Assembly: GCA_003152795.1 (NCBI GenBank)
Contig: PMBA01000178.1
Span: 12,630-21,604 of the forward strand
Source of the DNA: Acidobacteriaceae bacterium
GTDB taxonomy: Bacteria; Acidobacteriota; Terriglobia; Terriglobales; Acidobacteriaceae
Reading direction: 5' to 3'
Length of the DNA stretch: 8,975 nt
Part shown: in pieces, positions 1-5,746 of the stretch
Position numbering within the stretch: the stretch's first letter is position 1
How the letters are laid out: each line of letters starts with the position of its first letter
Translations under genes and position numbers: made by a program
The notes under the pieces: model-generated
Seen by the model: only the letters and a program-made list of their open reading frames with translations
Told to the model about the DNA's origin: nothing
Databases searched by the model: none

Positions 1-1072
1 ATCCGCGGCCCTGCGCCAGAATGTTCCGCTCGCGGCAGAAGCGCACCAGGTCCCACACGATCAGAAAGTATCCGGCAAGCTTCAGCTTTTCAATCAAGCC
101 CAACTCGCGCTCGATCTGCCGGCGCGCCCGCTTCTTCAGTTCCGCCTCCGCCCGCCCATACCGGCTTTGCATTCCTTCCCGCGTGCGCTCCCGCAGAAAC
201 GACATCATGCTCTCCCCCTCGGGCACGGGATAACGCGGAAACTCGTATCCCAGATCGTTCAGCGTGAACTCAAGCCGCGAGGAAAGGTCAACCGTGTTGG
301 CGATGGCATCTGGAACATCCGCAAAGAGCGCCCGCATGGCCGCGGGAGATTTGAGATAGCGCTCCGCATTGCGCGCCAGCAGACGTCCGGCAGTGGCCAG
401 CGTGCGATGATGCTGCAGGGCGGTGAAAGCATCCGCCAACTCGCGCTCCCGAGGCGTGGCATAATTCACGCCATTGGTCGCGAGTAGCGGCAGTCGCAAA
501 GCTGCCGCGATCTCGACGGCAACCCGGTTTCTATATTCTTCCTGGCGATGAAAATGCCGCTGCAATTCAACGTAGACATTCGACCGCCCAAACATTTCCG
601 CCAGTCGCTTCACCGCTTCGAATGCCGCCTGCGGTCCACCTTGCTTGAGCGCCGCAGCCAACGGCCCTTCCTCTCCACCAGTCAGGCAAATCAGACCGCC
701 GGTATGTTCAATCAAATCCGAACTCGACGCGCAGGCTCCTTCTTTGCGCCCAACACGCAGTTTCATTTTCGTAATCAGGCGGCAGAGATTCTGATATCCA
801 GCGCGCGAAGCGGCTAGCAGGGGGAGACGAAACTCACCACGAGGGTGTGCCGGTGGCGAAAATGCAGTACACGTCACTTCCGCGCCAATATGCGCTTTGA
901 TCTCCGCTTTTTTTGCGGCCAGATGAAAGCGCGGCGAGCCGTAGACTCCATCGCGATCGAGCAATGCCATCGCCGGCATTCCCAGGTTCGCACACACCGC
1001 GATCAGTTCCTCGGGAATGGAAGCCCCTTCGAGAAAGCTGAACGCGGAGCGGGAATGGAGTTCGATGTACAT
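1..1072 (-). CDS. dnaE2: Error-prone DNA polymerase III alpha subunit DnaE2, N-terminal part (cut by window edge)
   Basis: Catalytic subunit of the SOS-inducible ImuA-ImuB-DnaE2 translesion mutasome. The 357 visible codons start with MYIELHSRSAFSFLEGAS, the PHP-domain opening of DnaE/DnaE2. LLDRDGVYGSPRFH follows at about residues 37-50, then a TNGVNYATPRERELADAF segment. The last visible part, IEKLKLAGYFLIVWDLVRF to QGRG, leads into the GRGSAANS motif of the polymerase core, which lies outside the window. DnaE2 proteins are usually about 1,000-1,100 residues, so roughly a third is present. The start at 1072 is the first possible one: an in-frame TGA lies two codons upstream, inside a heptamer repeat. 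The usual PHP HxH is HxR here (H6, R8), in line with loss of PHP metal ligands in many DnaE2 proteins. The gene is 94 bp downstream of imuB on the same strand, so it is probably co-transcribed. The identification is firm; the catalytic aspartates cannot be checked. Confidence 0.95.
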   Translation of the reverse strand, partial: MYIELHSRSAFSFLEGASIPEELIAVCANLGMPAMALLDRDGVYGSPRFHLAAKKAEIKAHIGAEVTCTAFSPPAHPRGEFRLPLLAASRAGYQNLCRLITKMKLRVGRKEGACASSSDLIEHTGGLICLTGGEEGPLAAALKQGGPQAAFEAVKRLAEMFGRSNVYVELQRHFHRQEEYRNRVAVEIAAALRLPLLATNGVNYATPRERELADAFTALQHHRTLATAGRLLARNAERYLKSPAAMRALFADVPDAIANTVDLSSRLEFTLNDLGYEFPRYPVPEGESMMSFLRERTREGMQSRYGRAEAELKKRARRQIERELGLIEKLKLAGYFLIVWDLVRFCRERNILAQGRG

Positions 1073-1074
1073 CG

Positions 1075-1163
1075 GTTCTCAGTTGCCAGTTCTCAGTTCC
1101 CAGTTCTCAGTTCTCAGTTAGCTCCCGTAAGACTGGGAACTGACAACCGGCAACTGGCAACTG
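1075..1163. repeat. Inverted array of 7-bp repeats in the imuB-dnaE2 gap
   Basis: Six head-to-tail heptamers of consensus GTTNNCA occupy 1075-1116: GTTCTCA, GTTGCCA, GTTCTCA, GTTCCCA, GTTCTCA, GTTCTCA. Four copies of the reverse complement, (T/C)GNNAAC, occupy 1134-1161: TGGGAAC, TGACAAC, CGGCAAC, TGGCAAC. GTTGCCAGTT (1082-1091) pairs perfectly with AACTGGCAAC (1152-1161), and TTCCCAGT-type bases at 1096-1104 pair with 1132-1140, so the transcript can form a long, nested hairpin. The array fills nearly the whole gap. The last heptamer ends 2 nt before the dnaE2 start, so its GAGAA is the only Shine-Dalgarno-like sequence there. A second such array lies between imuA and imuB. Confidence 0.9.
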
Positions 1164-1166
1164 CTC

Positions 1167-2807
1167 TTAGTCATAGGTTCCTTCTACAAACCAGTTTCCA
1201 CTTAGCTTGTCCTGTACTAAGCGAAACAACACGATTCCAGTTTCGGCGGCGATGGCGATGTCCCACTCCTCGCGCGACCAGCCTTCCTGTTCCGACCAGT
1301 CGCCGGAAGAGCGCCAGGGGCCGGCAGTCCAGACGATTTCACCGGCAATGTTTTCGCGCTCGAGGCATCGCATCCGCACCGGCTTCGCTTCGCGCAAAGT
1401 TACCGTCGCGCCCAGCGGCGGACGAAACATGCGCAGCGCGATTACCGCGCTCATTTGTTCCTGGGCCTTCTCTTTCGCGTTTTGCCCCAGCGTTTCGTCA
1501 ACTCGGCACGCACTGTCATTTTCTTGCACGGACATACCCTCCTTTCGGTTTGCAGAGTGCTTCAGTTCCGGCTGCGCGGGCGCAAAATGGCGCACGGCAA
1601 ACGCGCCTTCACGATGCGTGTCCAGTAATTCCACCGACCCCACTCTTCCCTCGCCGACAATGCCCGCGATGCGCCCCAGCGTCAGTTCCAGTTTTTCGGG
1701 CTCGGGAAAAACCGGCTGGAACAATCCACTCTGCATAGCTCGCGGACGCGCTGGCTCCGCCGACAAATGAACCTTCACGATGGGCGCGCCCGGCGGATGC
1801 GCCTGCAAATCAAGCTGCAACAATTTAAGAAATACCTTCGCGTCCAGCATGGGCGTCGGGAACCGCAGCGCGCGGGTGAACGTCCGGTTCAGCGTTCGGC
1901 CGGTCGACGCGCAATCGTTTTGCTGCGTCACTGCGAGTTCCAGCTTCAGCTGCAACTCCTGCACTGCCAGAGCACGCGCTCCCAAGCGCGCGCACACTTG
2001 CTCCAGCATGCGGTTGAGTAAAAATGCCAGCGGTTCCAGCAGCACAATGGGATATTCCAGTTCCACACTCTCGGCAAAAATCAGACGGGGTTCCAACACG
2101 CGCAAGTTGCGCGACGCCGCGCCCCGGGCCAGCTTTTGCAGACGGATCCCCTGTTGTCCCAGGCGCTCGCTGACGGGAATTTGGGGAAGAGCGGCCAATG
2201 CGCGCAGCTTGCGAATGCCCCAGCGATCAAAGGTTTCAACCCAGCGTGCGGCCTCCGCCACCTCGGAAGAAAAGCATTCCAGCAGCACTTCCACCGGCAG
2301 ATCTCCCAGTCGCCCGGCTTCGCGGCCTTCGGGAATCAAGGTCACGCCGGGAAAACCGCGGGCGCAGAGCAAAGCAGCATCCGGATTCGCGGCCACGGCA
2401 ATGTTGGCTTCCAGTCCCATCTGCGAGACCCGCTCGGCCAGATCGCGGGCAATTTTCGGCAGCGGACCGAGCAACGGCTCGAGCCTGGCGAGGTTCAGCA
2501 GCACGATTCCGGGCGACGTGTCTTCGACTTCCGGAGAAAACGATTGCGCACAATCCAGCAACGCGGCGTGGGCCGATGTCTCCTGCGACTCCGAGCGCGC
2601 ACGCATCACCAGGTTCTCCCACGCTTCCAGTTGCGACCTGGTCGCGCCTACATCAACGCCCGATTGACGCGCTCTTTCGTTAAGCGCAAACACTTTTTCC
2701 AACGGAGGCTGTCCGGCGAGCACCGCGACAGCGCGGGCGCGCAACGCCGGCTCAAAGCGAATGATCGCTTGTACGGACAGATCGGGGATGAAGATGCAGG
2801 CAAACAT
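1167..2807 (-). CDS. imuB: ImuB, catalytically inactive Y-family polymerase-like protein of the SOS mutasome
   Basis: ImuB is thought to act as the adaptor that links DnaE2 and ImuA to the sliding clamp during lesion bypass. The protein has 546 residues, within the usual ImuB range. The N-terminus (MFACIFIPDLSVQAIIRFEP) aligns with the Y-family opening but lacks the first metal-binding Asp. Where active enzymes have the SIDE acidic pair, it reads GIVLLNLARLE (about 101-110), so the catalytic residues appear missing, as known for ImuB. A QSGLF pentapeptide at 359-363 fits the beta-clamp binding consensus. A low-complexity linker (about 410-450) precedes the typical C-terminal region GPWRSSGDW...EEWDIAIA...WFVEGTYD (498-546). 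ATG at 2807 is preferred over TTG at 2813 because family proteins begin near MFACIF. Only a GAGAA-like ribosome site made from the repeat lies upstream. It lies 104 bp after imuA. Confidence 0.93.
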   Translation of the reverse strand: MFACIFIPDLSVQAIIRFEPALRARAVAVLAGQPPLEKVFALNERARQSGVDVGATRSQLEAWENLVMRARSESQETSAHAALLDCAQSFSPEVEDTSPGIVLLNLARLEPLLGPLPKIARDLAERVSQMGLEANIAVAANPDAALLCARGFPGVTLIPEGREAGRLGDLPVEVLLECFSSEVAEAARWVETFDRWGIRKLRALAALPQIPVSERLGQQGIRLQKLARGAASRNLRVLEPRLIFAESVELEYPIVLLEPLAFLLNRMLEQVCARLGARALAVQELQLKLELAVTQQNDCASTGRTLNRTFTRALRFPTPMLDAKVFLKLLQLDLQAHPPGAPIVKVHLSAEPARPRAMQSGLFQPVFPEPEKLELTLGRIAGIVGEGRVGSVELLDTHREGAFAVRHFAPAQPELKHSANRKEGMSVQENDSACRVDETLGQNAKEKAQEQMSAVIALRMFRPPLGATVTLREAKPVRMRCLERENIAGEIVWTAGPWRSSGDWSEQEGWSREEWDIAIAAETGIVLFRLVQDKLSGNWFVEGTYD

Positions 2808-2815
2808 GAACAACA

Positions 2816-2903
2816 GTTCTCGGTTCTCGGTTCTCAGTTCTCAGACTCGATCTCCTGCCTTTATCATTCGACGAATGAATGAGCCTTACTGAGAACTGAG
2901 AAC
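2816..2903. repeat. Inverted array of 7-bp repeats in the imuA-imuB gap
   Basis: Four heptamers GTTCTC(G/A) are in tandem at 2816-2843 (two ending G, two ending A). Two inverse copies, TGAGAAC TGAGAAC, are at 2890-2903. GTTCTCAGTTCTCAG (2830-2844) is the exact reverse complement of 2889-2903, giving a perfect 15-bp stem with a 44-nt loop. The unit is the same family as the array at 1075-1163. On the coding strand the array ends 8 nt before the imuB ATG, so one repeat copy occupies the Shine-Dalgarno position. Confidence 0.9.
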
Positions 2904-2911
2904 TGCAATGA

Positions 2912-4009
2912 CTAACCTGCCCATATGGCTCGACTCTTGAAACTCGCGGTCGACTGCACCGGCTTGCGTTCCGACCGCGAGCGCAACAACTCGGCGGTGA
3001 TTTCGAATTGGTCTAACAGTTCTGAATGCGGCAACTCCGCTTGCGGCGCCCGATTTCCCGATGGCTGAGAGCTGATCGCGGACAGTTTTTCCGCAGAGGC
3101 CCGAGACCTGGTACCTGACAGCTTCACCAAGATCGACGAGCAACTGCCTGCAATGGGCTGCTGTTCCAAAACCAGCAGCACGGTCGGCGTGCGCTCAACC
3201 GCGCGGCGGAAGCGGAACCACGATGCCAAGGGAATCCGCCGCGCGCTCTGCTCCGGAACATCGCCAAGATCGAGAGCGATCATTCCGAAACCATTGCTCT
3301 GCAGCAGCAGGTCGGTGACTTTCAGCATTTGCCCGAGCTGCGATTCCCAGTGCTTTATTTCCGGATTCCTCCACCCCGACAATTTCCCGGGTTGCAGGCC
3401 GCGGCTGTCCTCAGCGGCTAAAGCCGGCGATGGTTGGGCGTGACTTACGGCACGACTGAAGTCGTGCCCTTCCCGAGGACTTCGCGGTATGCCTGAAGGC
3501 ATACCCTGATACGAACCCTGATACGAACTGCCCGTTTTTTTGCCGCCGGTTAGCGCAGCCGGCGGCGGTTTATGCGAGGGATATTTTTCTCCGCAGCGCA
3601 CCCACAGCAAACGGCTCATCTCCATGCCGGCAGCCGCAGCGGATGCCGGATCGAACGCATCGCTCGCATCCACGAGGGCACAAATTTCTCCGCGCTGGGT
3701 GGCACGGGCGAGGGCGAATAGCAACACGCTGGTTCTTCCCGACGATGCCGTGCCGCAGATTTCGGTGAGGCAACCGCGAGCCAGGCCGCCAGTCAGCGAG
3801 TCCAGTTGCGGAATCCCGCTCGATACCATCTCCGGCGGCGGACAAACATCGAGGCGGGAAGCGGGAACGACCGCTGCCAGCCTGGGGATGGCGCCGATCT
3901 GGGCCAAAATCTCCGCAGCCTTCCCGGCGCTCGAGTGCAGAGAAGACGGCGGAGAAAAAATAAAAGGGCGGCCCATGGCCGGCGATGAAAAAACCGAAGA
4001 GGCAGACAT
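2912..4009 (-). CDS. imuA: ImuA, RecA-like accessory protein of the SOS mutasome, with an in-frame palindromic insertion
   Basis: ImuA works with ImuB and DnaE2 in damage-induced mutagenesis. From ATG 4009 it has 365 residues. The RecA-like core is visible: SGIPQLDSLTGGLARGCLTE (about 64-83), then a P-loop-like GTASSGRTS (86-94) with Arg in place of the canonical Walker A Lys, ALVDASDAFDP, LLWVRCGEK (about 134-142), and MIALDLGD (243-250) as the Walker B-like strand. Between these lies a linker, of which about residues 161-199 are encoded by a composite of three DNA palindromes, with no frameshift or stop. A longer reading frame opens at TTG 4123, but it would place the start inside the predicted -35 box. 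ATG 4009 has GAGAA 5 nt upstream and is preferred; a start at residue 12 (MGRPF) is also possible. First gene of the cassette. No close match to active-site data can be claimed, so ATPase activity is uncertain. Confidence 0.88.
   Translation of the reverse strand: MSASSVFSSPAMGRPFIFSPPSSLHSSAGKAAEILAQIGAIPRLAAVVPASRLDVCPPPEMVSSGIPQLDSLTGGLARGCLTEICGTASSGRTSVLLFALARATQRGEICALVDASDAFDPASAAAAGMEMSRLLWVRCGEKYPSHKPPPAALTGGKKTGSSYQGSYQGMPSGIPRSPREGHDFSRAVSHAQPSPALAAEDSRGLQPGKLSGWRNPEIKHWESQLGQMLKVTDLLLQSNGFGMIALDLGDVPEQSARRIPLASWFRFRRAVERTPTVLLVLEQQPIAGSCSSILVKLSGTRSRASAEKLSAISSQPSGNRAPQAELPHSELLDQFEITAELLRSRSERKPVQSTASFKSRAIWAG
3415..3527. repeat. Composite of three CT(R)AAG-centred palindromes inserted in frame in imuA
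   Basis: Three hairpins follow one another. CGGCTAAAGCCG lies at 3415-3426 (5-bp arms, AA loop). GGCACGACTGAAGTCGTGCC lies at 3449-3468 (9-bp arms, GA loop). GGTATGCCTGAAGGCATACC lies at 3486-3505 (9-bp arms, GA loop). All share a CT(A/G)AAG centre although the arms differ. A 12-bp tandem duplication of CCCTGATACGAA closes the unit (3504-3515 and 3516-3527). From memory, elements of this look are common between genes in acidobacterial genomes; this copy lies inside a coding region and is read as protein (about residues 161-199 of ImuA). Confidence 0.85.
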
Positions 4010-4070
4010 ATTTTTCTCGCAATGGTCAGGGAACGCAGAGGGCCGGATCAGCCCGGGGCGAAGTCTACAT

Positions 4071-4085
4071 ATTCGCTTTTTGTTC
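4071..4085 (-). promoter_or_regulatory. Candidate LexA operator of the imu cassette
   Basis: On the minus strand this reads GAAC-AAAAAGC-GAAT, a direct repeat GAAC-N7-GAAT. It is one base from GAAC-N7-GAAC, the LexA target type described in Alphaproteobacteria. It lies directly downstream of the predicted -10 box of imuA, over the expected transcription start, a typical repressor position. That imu cassettes are usually SOS-controlled supports the reading, but the LexA target of this organism is not known from the window. Confidence 0.4.
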
Positions 4086-4094
4086 GCCTCGAAG

Positions 4095-4123
4095 AGTATC
4101 CCTCTCCGGACTGCCGTTGTCAA
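4095..4123 (-). promoter_or_regulatory. Predicted sigma70-type promoter of imuA-imuB-dnaE2
   Basis: The minus strand carries TTGACA (4123-4118), a 17-nt spacer, and GATACT (4100-4095, four of six consensus bases). The expected start of transcription is near 4088, giving a leader of about 80 nt before ATG 4009. The perfect -35 box and optimal spacing make it a good candidate; it also explains why the longer TTG-started frame is unlikely. Confidence 0.6.
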
Positions 4124-4172
4124 GTCTGCGGCGTGCAGGTGTCAGTGAGGACAGTGCAAGGAAGATAAGGGC

Positions 4173-4235
4173 TCAGTTCAGGGAAACTCTGATTCGGGGG
4201 CTGCGGAAAGGCGCAAACCACGGGGTCCACAGGGT
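4173..4235. repeat. Direct repeat copy A upstream of tRNA-Glu
   Basis: This imperfect copy shares GGGAAACTCTGA, CTGCGGAAAGG and CAAACCACGGGGTCCACA with copy B at 4524-4594, in the same orientation and order. It differs by several substitutions and lacks a short segment that in copy B contains a duplicated GCAAACC. Confidence 0.8.
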
Positions 4236-4319
4236 TTCACGGAGGAAAGCGGAGACTTAGTCAGAGCAAAAGCCACCACCAAGAAAGCAAACTGAGCCCC
4301 CACCAAGATAAGCGGCCAC

Positions 4320-4349
4320 CGGACAAGGTCCGGGTTCAGCCGCTATAAT
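4320..4349 (+). promoter_or_regulatory. Predicted promoter of tRNA-Glu
   Basis: A perfect TATAAT box (4344-4349) is preceded by an 18-nt spacer and CGGACA (4320-4325), which shares GACA with the -35 consensus. Transcription would start near 4356, about 56 nt before the mature tRNA 5' end, leaving a leader for RNase P removal. Confidence 0.55.
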
Positions 4350-4411
4350 ATTGTGGACAGCGGCGACCTGCTCGAAGCCATGTCGCGGCTTATGGCACAT
4401 CTGCAAAATGT

Positions 4412-4488
4412 GGCGCTATCGTCTAATTGGTTAGGACGTCGCCCTCTCAAGGCGAAGATTGCGGGTTCGAGTCCCGCTAGCGCTACCA
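4412..4488 (+). tRNA. tRNA-Glu, anticodon CTC
   Basis: A full cloverleaf is visible. The acceptor stem is GGCGCTA with TAGCGCT (first pair G-U), the D arm is GTCTAATTGGTTAGGAC, and the anticodon stem TCGCC/GGCGA encloses the loop CTCTCAA with CTC at 4446-4448. The variable loop is AGATT, and the T arm is GCGGG-TTCGAGT-CCCGC. The discriminator A and an encoded CCA end the gene at 4488. It decodes GAG. The U11-A24 and U13-G22 arrangement fits glutamate tRNAs. It stands alone, between two direct repeat copies. No strong terminator is seen; a short CCCC/GGGG stem at about 4490-4502 has no T-run. Confidence 0.95.
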
Positions 4489-4523
4489 ACCCCACCAAGG
4501 GGAGCCGACACGCCTTCATGAAA

Positions 4524-4594
4524 TCAGTTTAGGGAAACTCTGACGAAGGGACTGCGGAAAGGCCGCAAACCGCAAACCACGGGGTCCACAAGGT
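4524..4594. repeat. Direct repeat copy B downstream of tRNA-Glu
   Basis: Second copy of the repeat at 4173-4235, same orientation, about 350 bp away, with the tRNA between them. It carries an internal duplication (GCAAACCGCAAACC). Just after it, GCCGTTGTCAAG (4598-4609) also occurs at 4113-4124 near the imuA promoter, so the two flanks share more than the core repeat. Confidence 0.8.
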
Positions 4595-4610
4595 CCCGCC
4601 GTTGTCAAGC

Positions 4611-5453
4611 TCACACGGCCAATCTGGCTGTCAGGGATTTCAAAGGCAGCACCGGTTCGGCAAAGCTGTACATCGCCTGCTTCAATTGGGAATCGACTTC
4701 GTCCGCGATTGTCACAACTTCGTGCAAGAGCCTGCTGAAGTCGACGCCGTGCAAATTTCTTTGCAAAGTGCCAAAGATGCTCACTTGCAGGATACGCGAT
4801 TCTTCCACCACCATGGCAGCGGTATAGCCTTGTTGGCGCCGCATTTCTCCATGGTCGCGAGCGGCCACGGAAGCGTTGGCGGCCAAACCGGAGTCCAGGC
4901 GCAGACGAAAAATCAGGTCGCGAAGAAGTTTCGGGAGGTGCCCGGTGCGTTGGTTGCGGTTCAGGGAAATACATGTCAGTTCCGCATCTTGTTCCACGAT
5001 GTCCAGCCAATTCTGAATCGTGGTTTCCAGTTCCCGTTCCAACACGGAAGCGACAGACTCCGGCTTTACCCGCCGGGTGGTTCGAGGGCTGGTCAGCCGG
5101 GTGTGAATCAGTTCCTTGAGCGCGCCGATTCGAATCGGTTTCGCGAATATTTCGTCGGCTTGGGAGAGAATCGCCGACATCGCCTCCTCCAGCGCCGGGT
5201 ACCCGCTGAGAACCACCGTCACTGCATCGGCATGGGTGTGGCGCATGGCGCTGACCACGGTGAAGCCATCCCCAGCCAGGGGCATGTGCAGATCGGAGAG
5301 CAGAACATCAAAACTTTCCGTCGCAATGTGCTTGAGCGCATCGCGCACATTGGAAGCCGCGACAACTTCAAAGCCGTCGCGTTCCAATCCGGTTTGCAGC
5401 ATCATACGAACGGAATCGTCATCTTCGGCCACCAGTACTCTGGGTGTTGCCAT
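4611..5453 (-). CDS. Response regulator with REC domain and RsbRD_N-like C-terminal domain
   Basis: A 280-residue cytoplasmic two-component protein. The REC domain (about 4-120) has the complete phosphorylation site: acidic cluster E10-D11-D12, phospho-acceptor D54 in VLLSDLHMP, S83 in VLSGYP, and K105 in FAKP. After a short basic linker, residues about 131-262 form a helical domain with NWLDIVEQD, HLPKLLRDLIFRL and DHGEMRRQQGYTAAMVVEESRIL. The last pattern resembles the RsbRD_N family seen at the N-terminus of stressosome proteins and some sensor kinases. No DNA-binding, HATPase or GGDEF output is present, so it probably signals through protein contacts. The start is firm: AAGGAGGTT lies 4 nt before the ATG. 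No sensor kinase gene is in the window. It lies downstream of the Fur gene on the same strand after a 293-bp gap, which argues against tight coupling. Confidence 0.85.
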   Translation of the reverse strand: MATPRVLVAEDDDSVRMMLQTGLERDGFEVVAASNVRDALKHIATESFDVLLSDLHMPLAGDGFTVVSAMRHTHADAVTVVLSGYPALEEAMSAILSQADEIFAKPIRIGALKELIHTRLTSPRTTRRVKPESVASVLERELETTIQNWLDIVEQDAELTCISLNRNQRTGHLPKLLRDLIFRLRLDSGLAANASVAARDHGEMRRQQGYTAAMVVEESRILQVSIFGTLQRNLHGVDFSRLLHEVVTIADEVDSQLKQAMYSFAEPVLPLKSLTARLAV

Positions 5454-5746
5454 GGGGAACCTCCTTGTAACTTAGCGCTGGTTTGGAGGTCCACGAGCCA
5501 TCTAGGTCTTGTCGGACAGCACGCTGTGGACCGTAACGCCCCGGGGTCTCTATCAAGCGGGACTAACGCTCTTACAAAACCTGCTAAGCGCCAGAACCTC
5601 ATTCTTAGCTGATGATGCTATCTGAGAACTGCACTTAATACTGTGCAATATTGAACAGGTACCTGCTAAGGTGACAGGTGCGTTCGACGACGCATAAGTC
5701 CGGAGAAACGTCTCCATCAGCAACGCGCAGGATGGCGCGCGCGGCC
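5454..5746. other. Non-coding region between the Fur gene and the response regulator
   Basis: No gene is supported here. Visible items are the strong Shine-Dalgarno of the response regulator (minus strand, 5466-5458), a short perfect stem GGAGA-AACG-TCTCC (5702-5715) just after the Fur gene without a T-run, a duplicated word ACCTGCTAAG (5579-5588 and 5661-5670), and a single TGAGAAC heptamer (about 5622-5628) like those in the imu junctions. No clear promoter with both boxes was found on the minus strand. Confidence 0.5.

Larger units (their letters stand above)
4124..4411. other. Intergenic region between the divergent imuA and tRNA-Glu genes
   Basis: No convincing gene is seen here. It holds repeat copy A (4173-4235), a purine-rich stretch with several CCACCAAG-like words (about 4273-4320), a perfect 6-bp palindrome CCGGAC-AAG-GTCCGG (4319-4333) that overlaps the tRNA -35 region, and the tRNA promoter. 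Short open frames in it lack recognisable protein features. Confidence 0.6.

Noticed and set aside
1075..1163. CRISPR-like array
   Set aside because: The units are 7 bp, contiguous and degenerate, with no spacers of uniform length and no cas genes nearby.
1780..2667. Long plus-strand open frame opposite imuB
   Set aside because: It is a high-GC shadow frame: Ser/Arg/Ala-rich with no motif, fully antisense to a well-supported gene. The same holds for other long antisense frames over imuA, the response regulator, the barrel and cytochrome genes.
2816..2903. LexA boxes within the GAAC-rich heptamer arrays
   Set aside because: GAAC words recur every 7 bp (N3 spacing), so GAAC-N7-GAAC never occurs in them.
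4010..4123. N-terminal extension of ImuA from TTG 4123
   Set aside because: It would overlap the predicted promoter and candidate operator, and the added residues do not look like ImuA sequence.
4490..4502. Terminator after tRNA-Glu
   Set aside because: The CCCC/GGGG stem is short and lacks a T-run.
4173..4594. Integrated genomic island at the tRNA with att sites
   Set aside because: No integrase or island cargo is present and the repeats do not overlap the tRNA 3' end as att sites usually do.
5702..5715. Rho-independent terminator of the Fur gene
   Set aside because: The stem is only 5 bp and no T-run follows.
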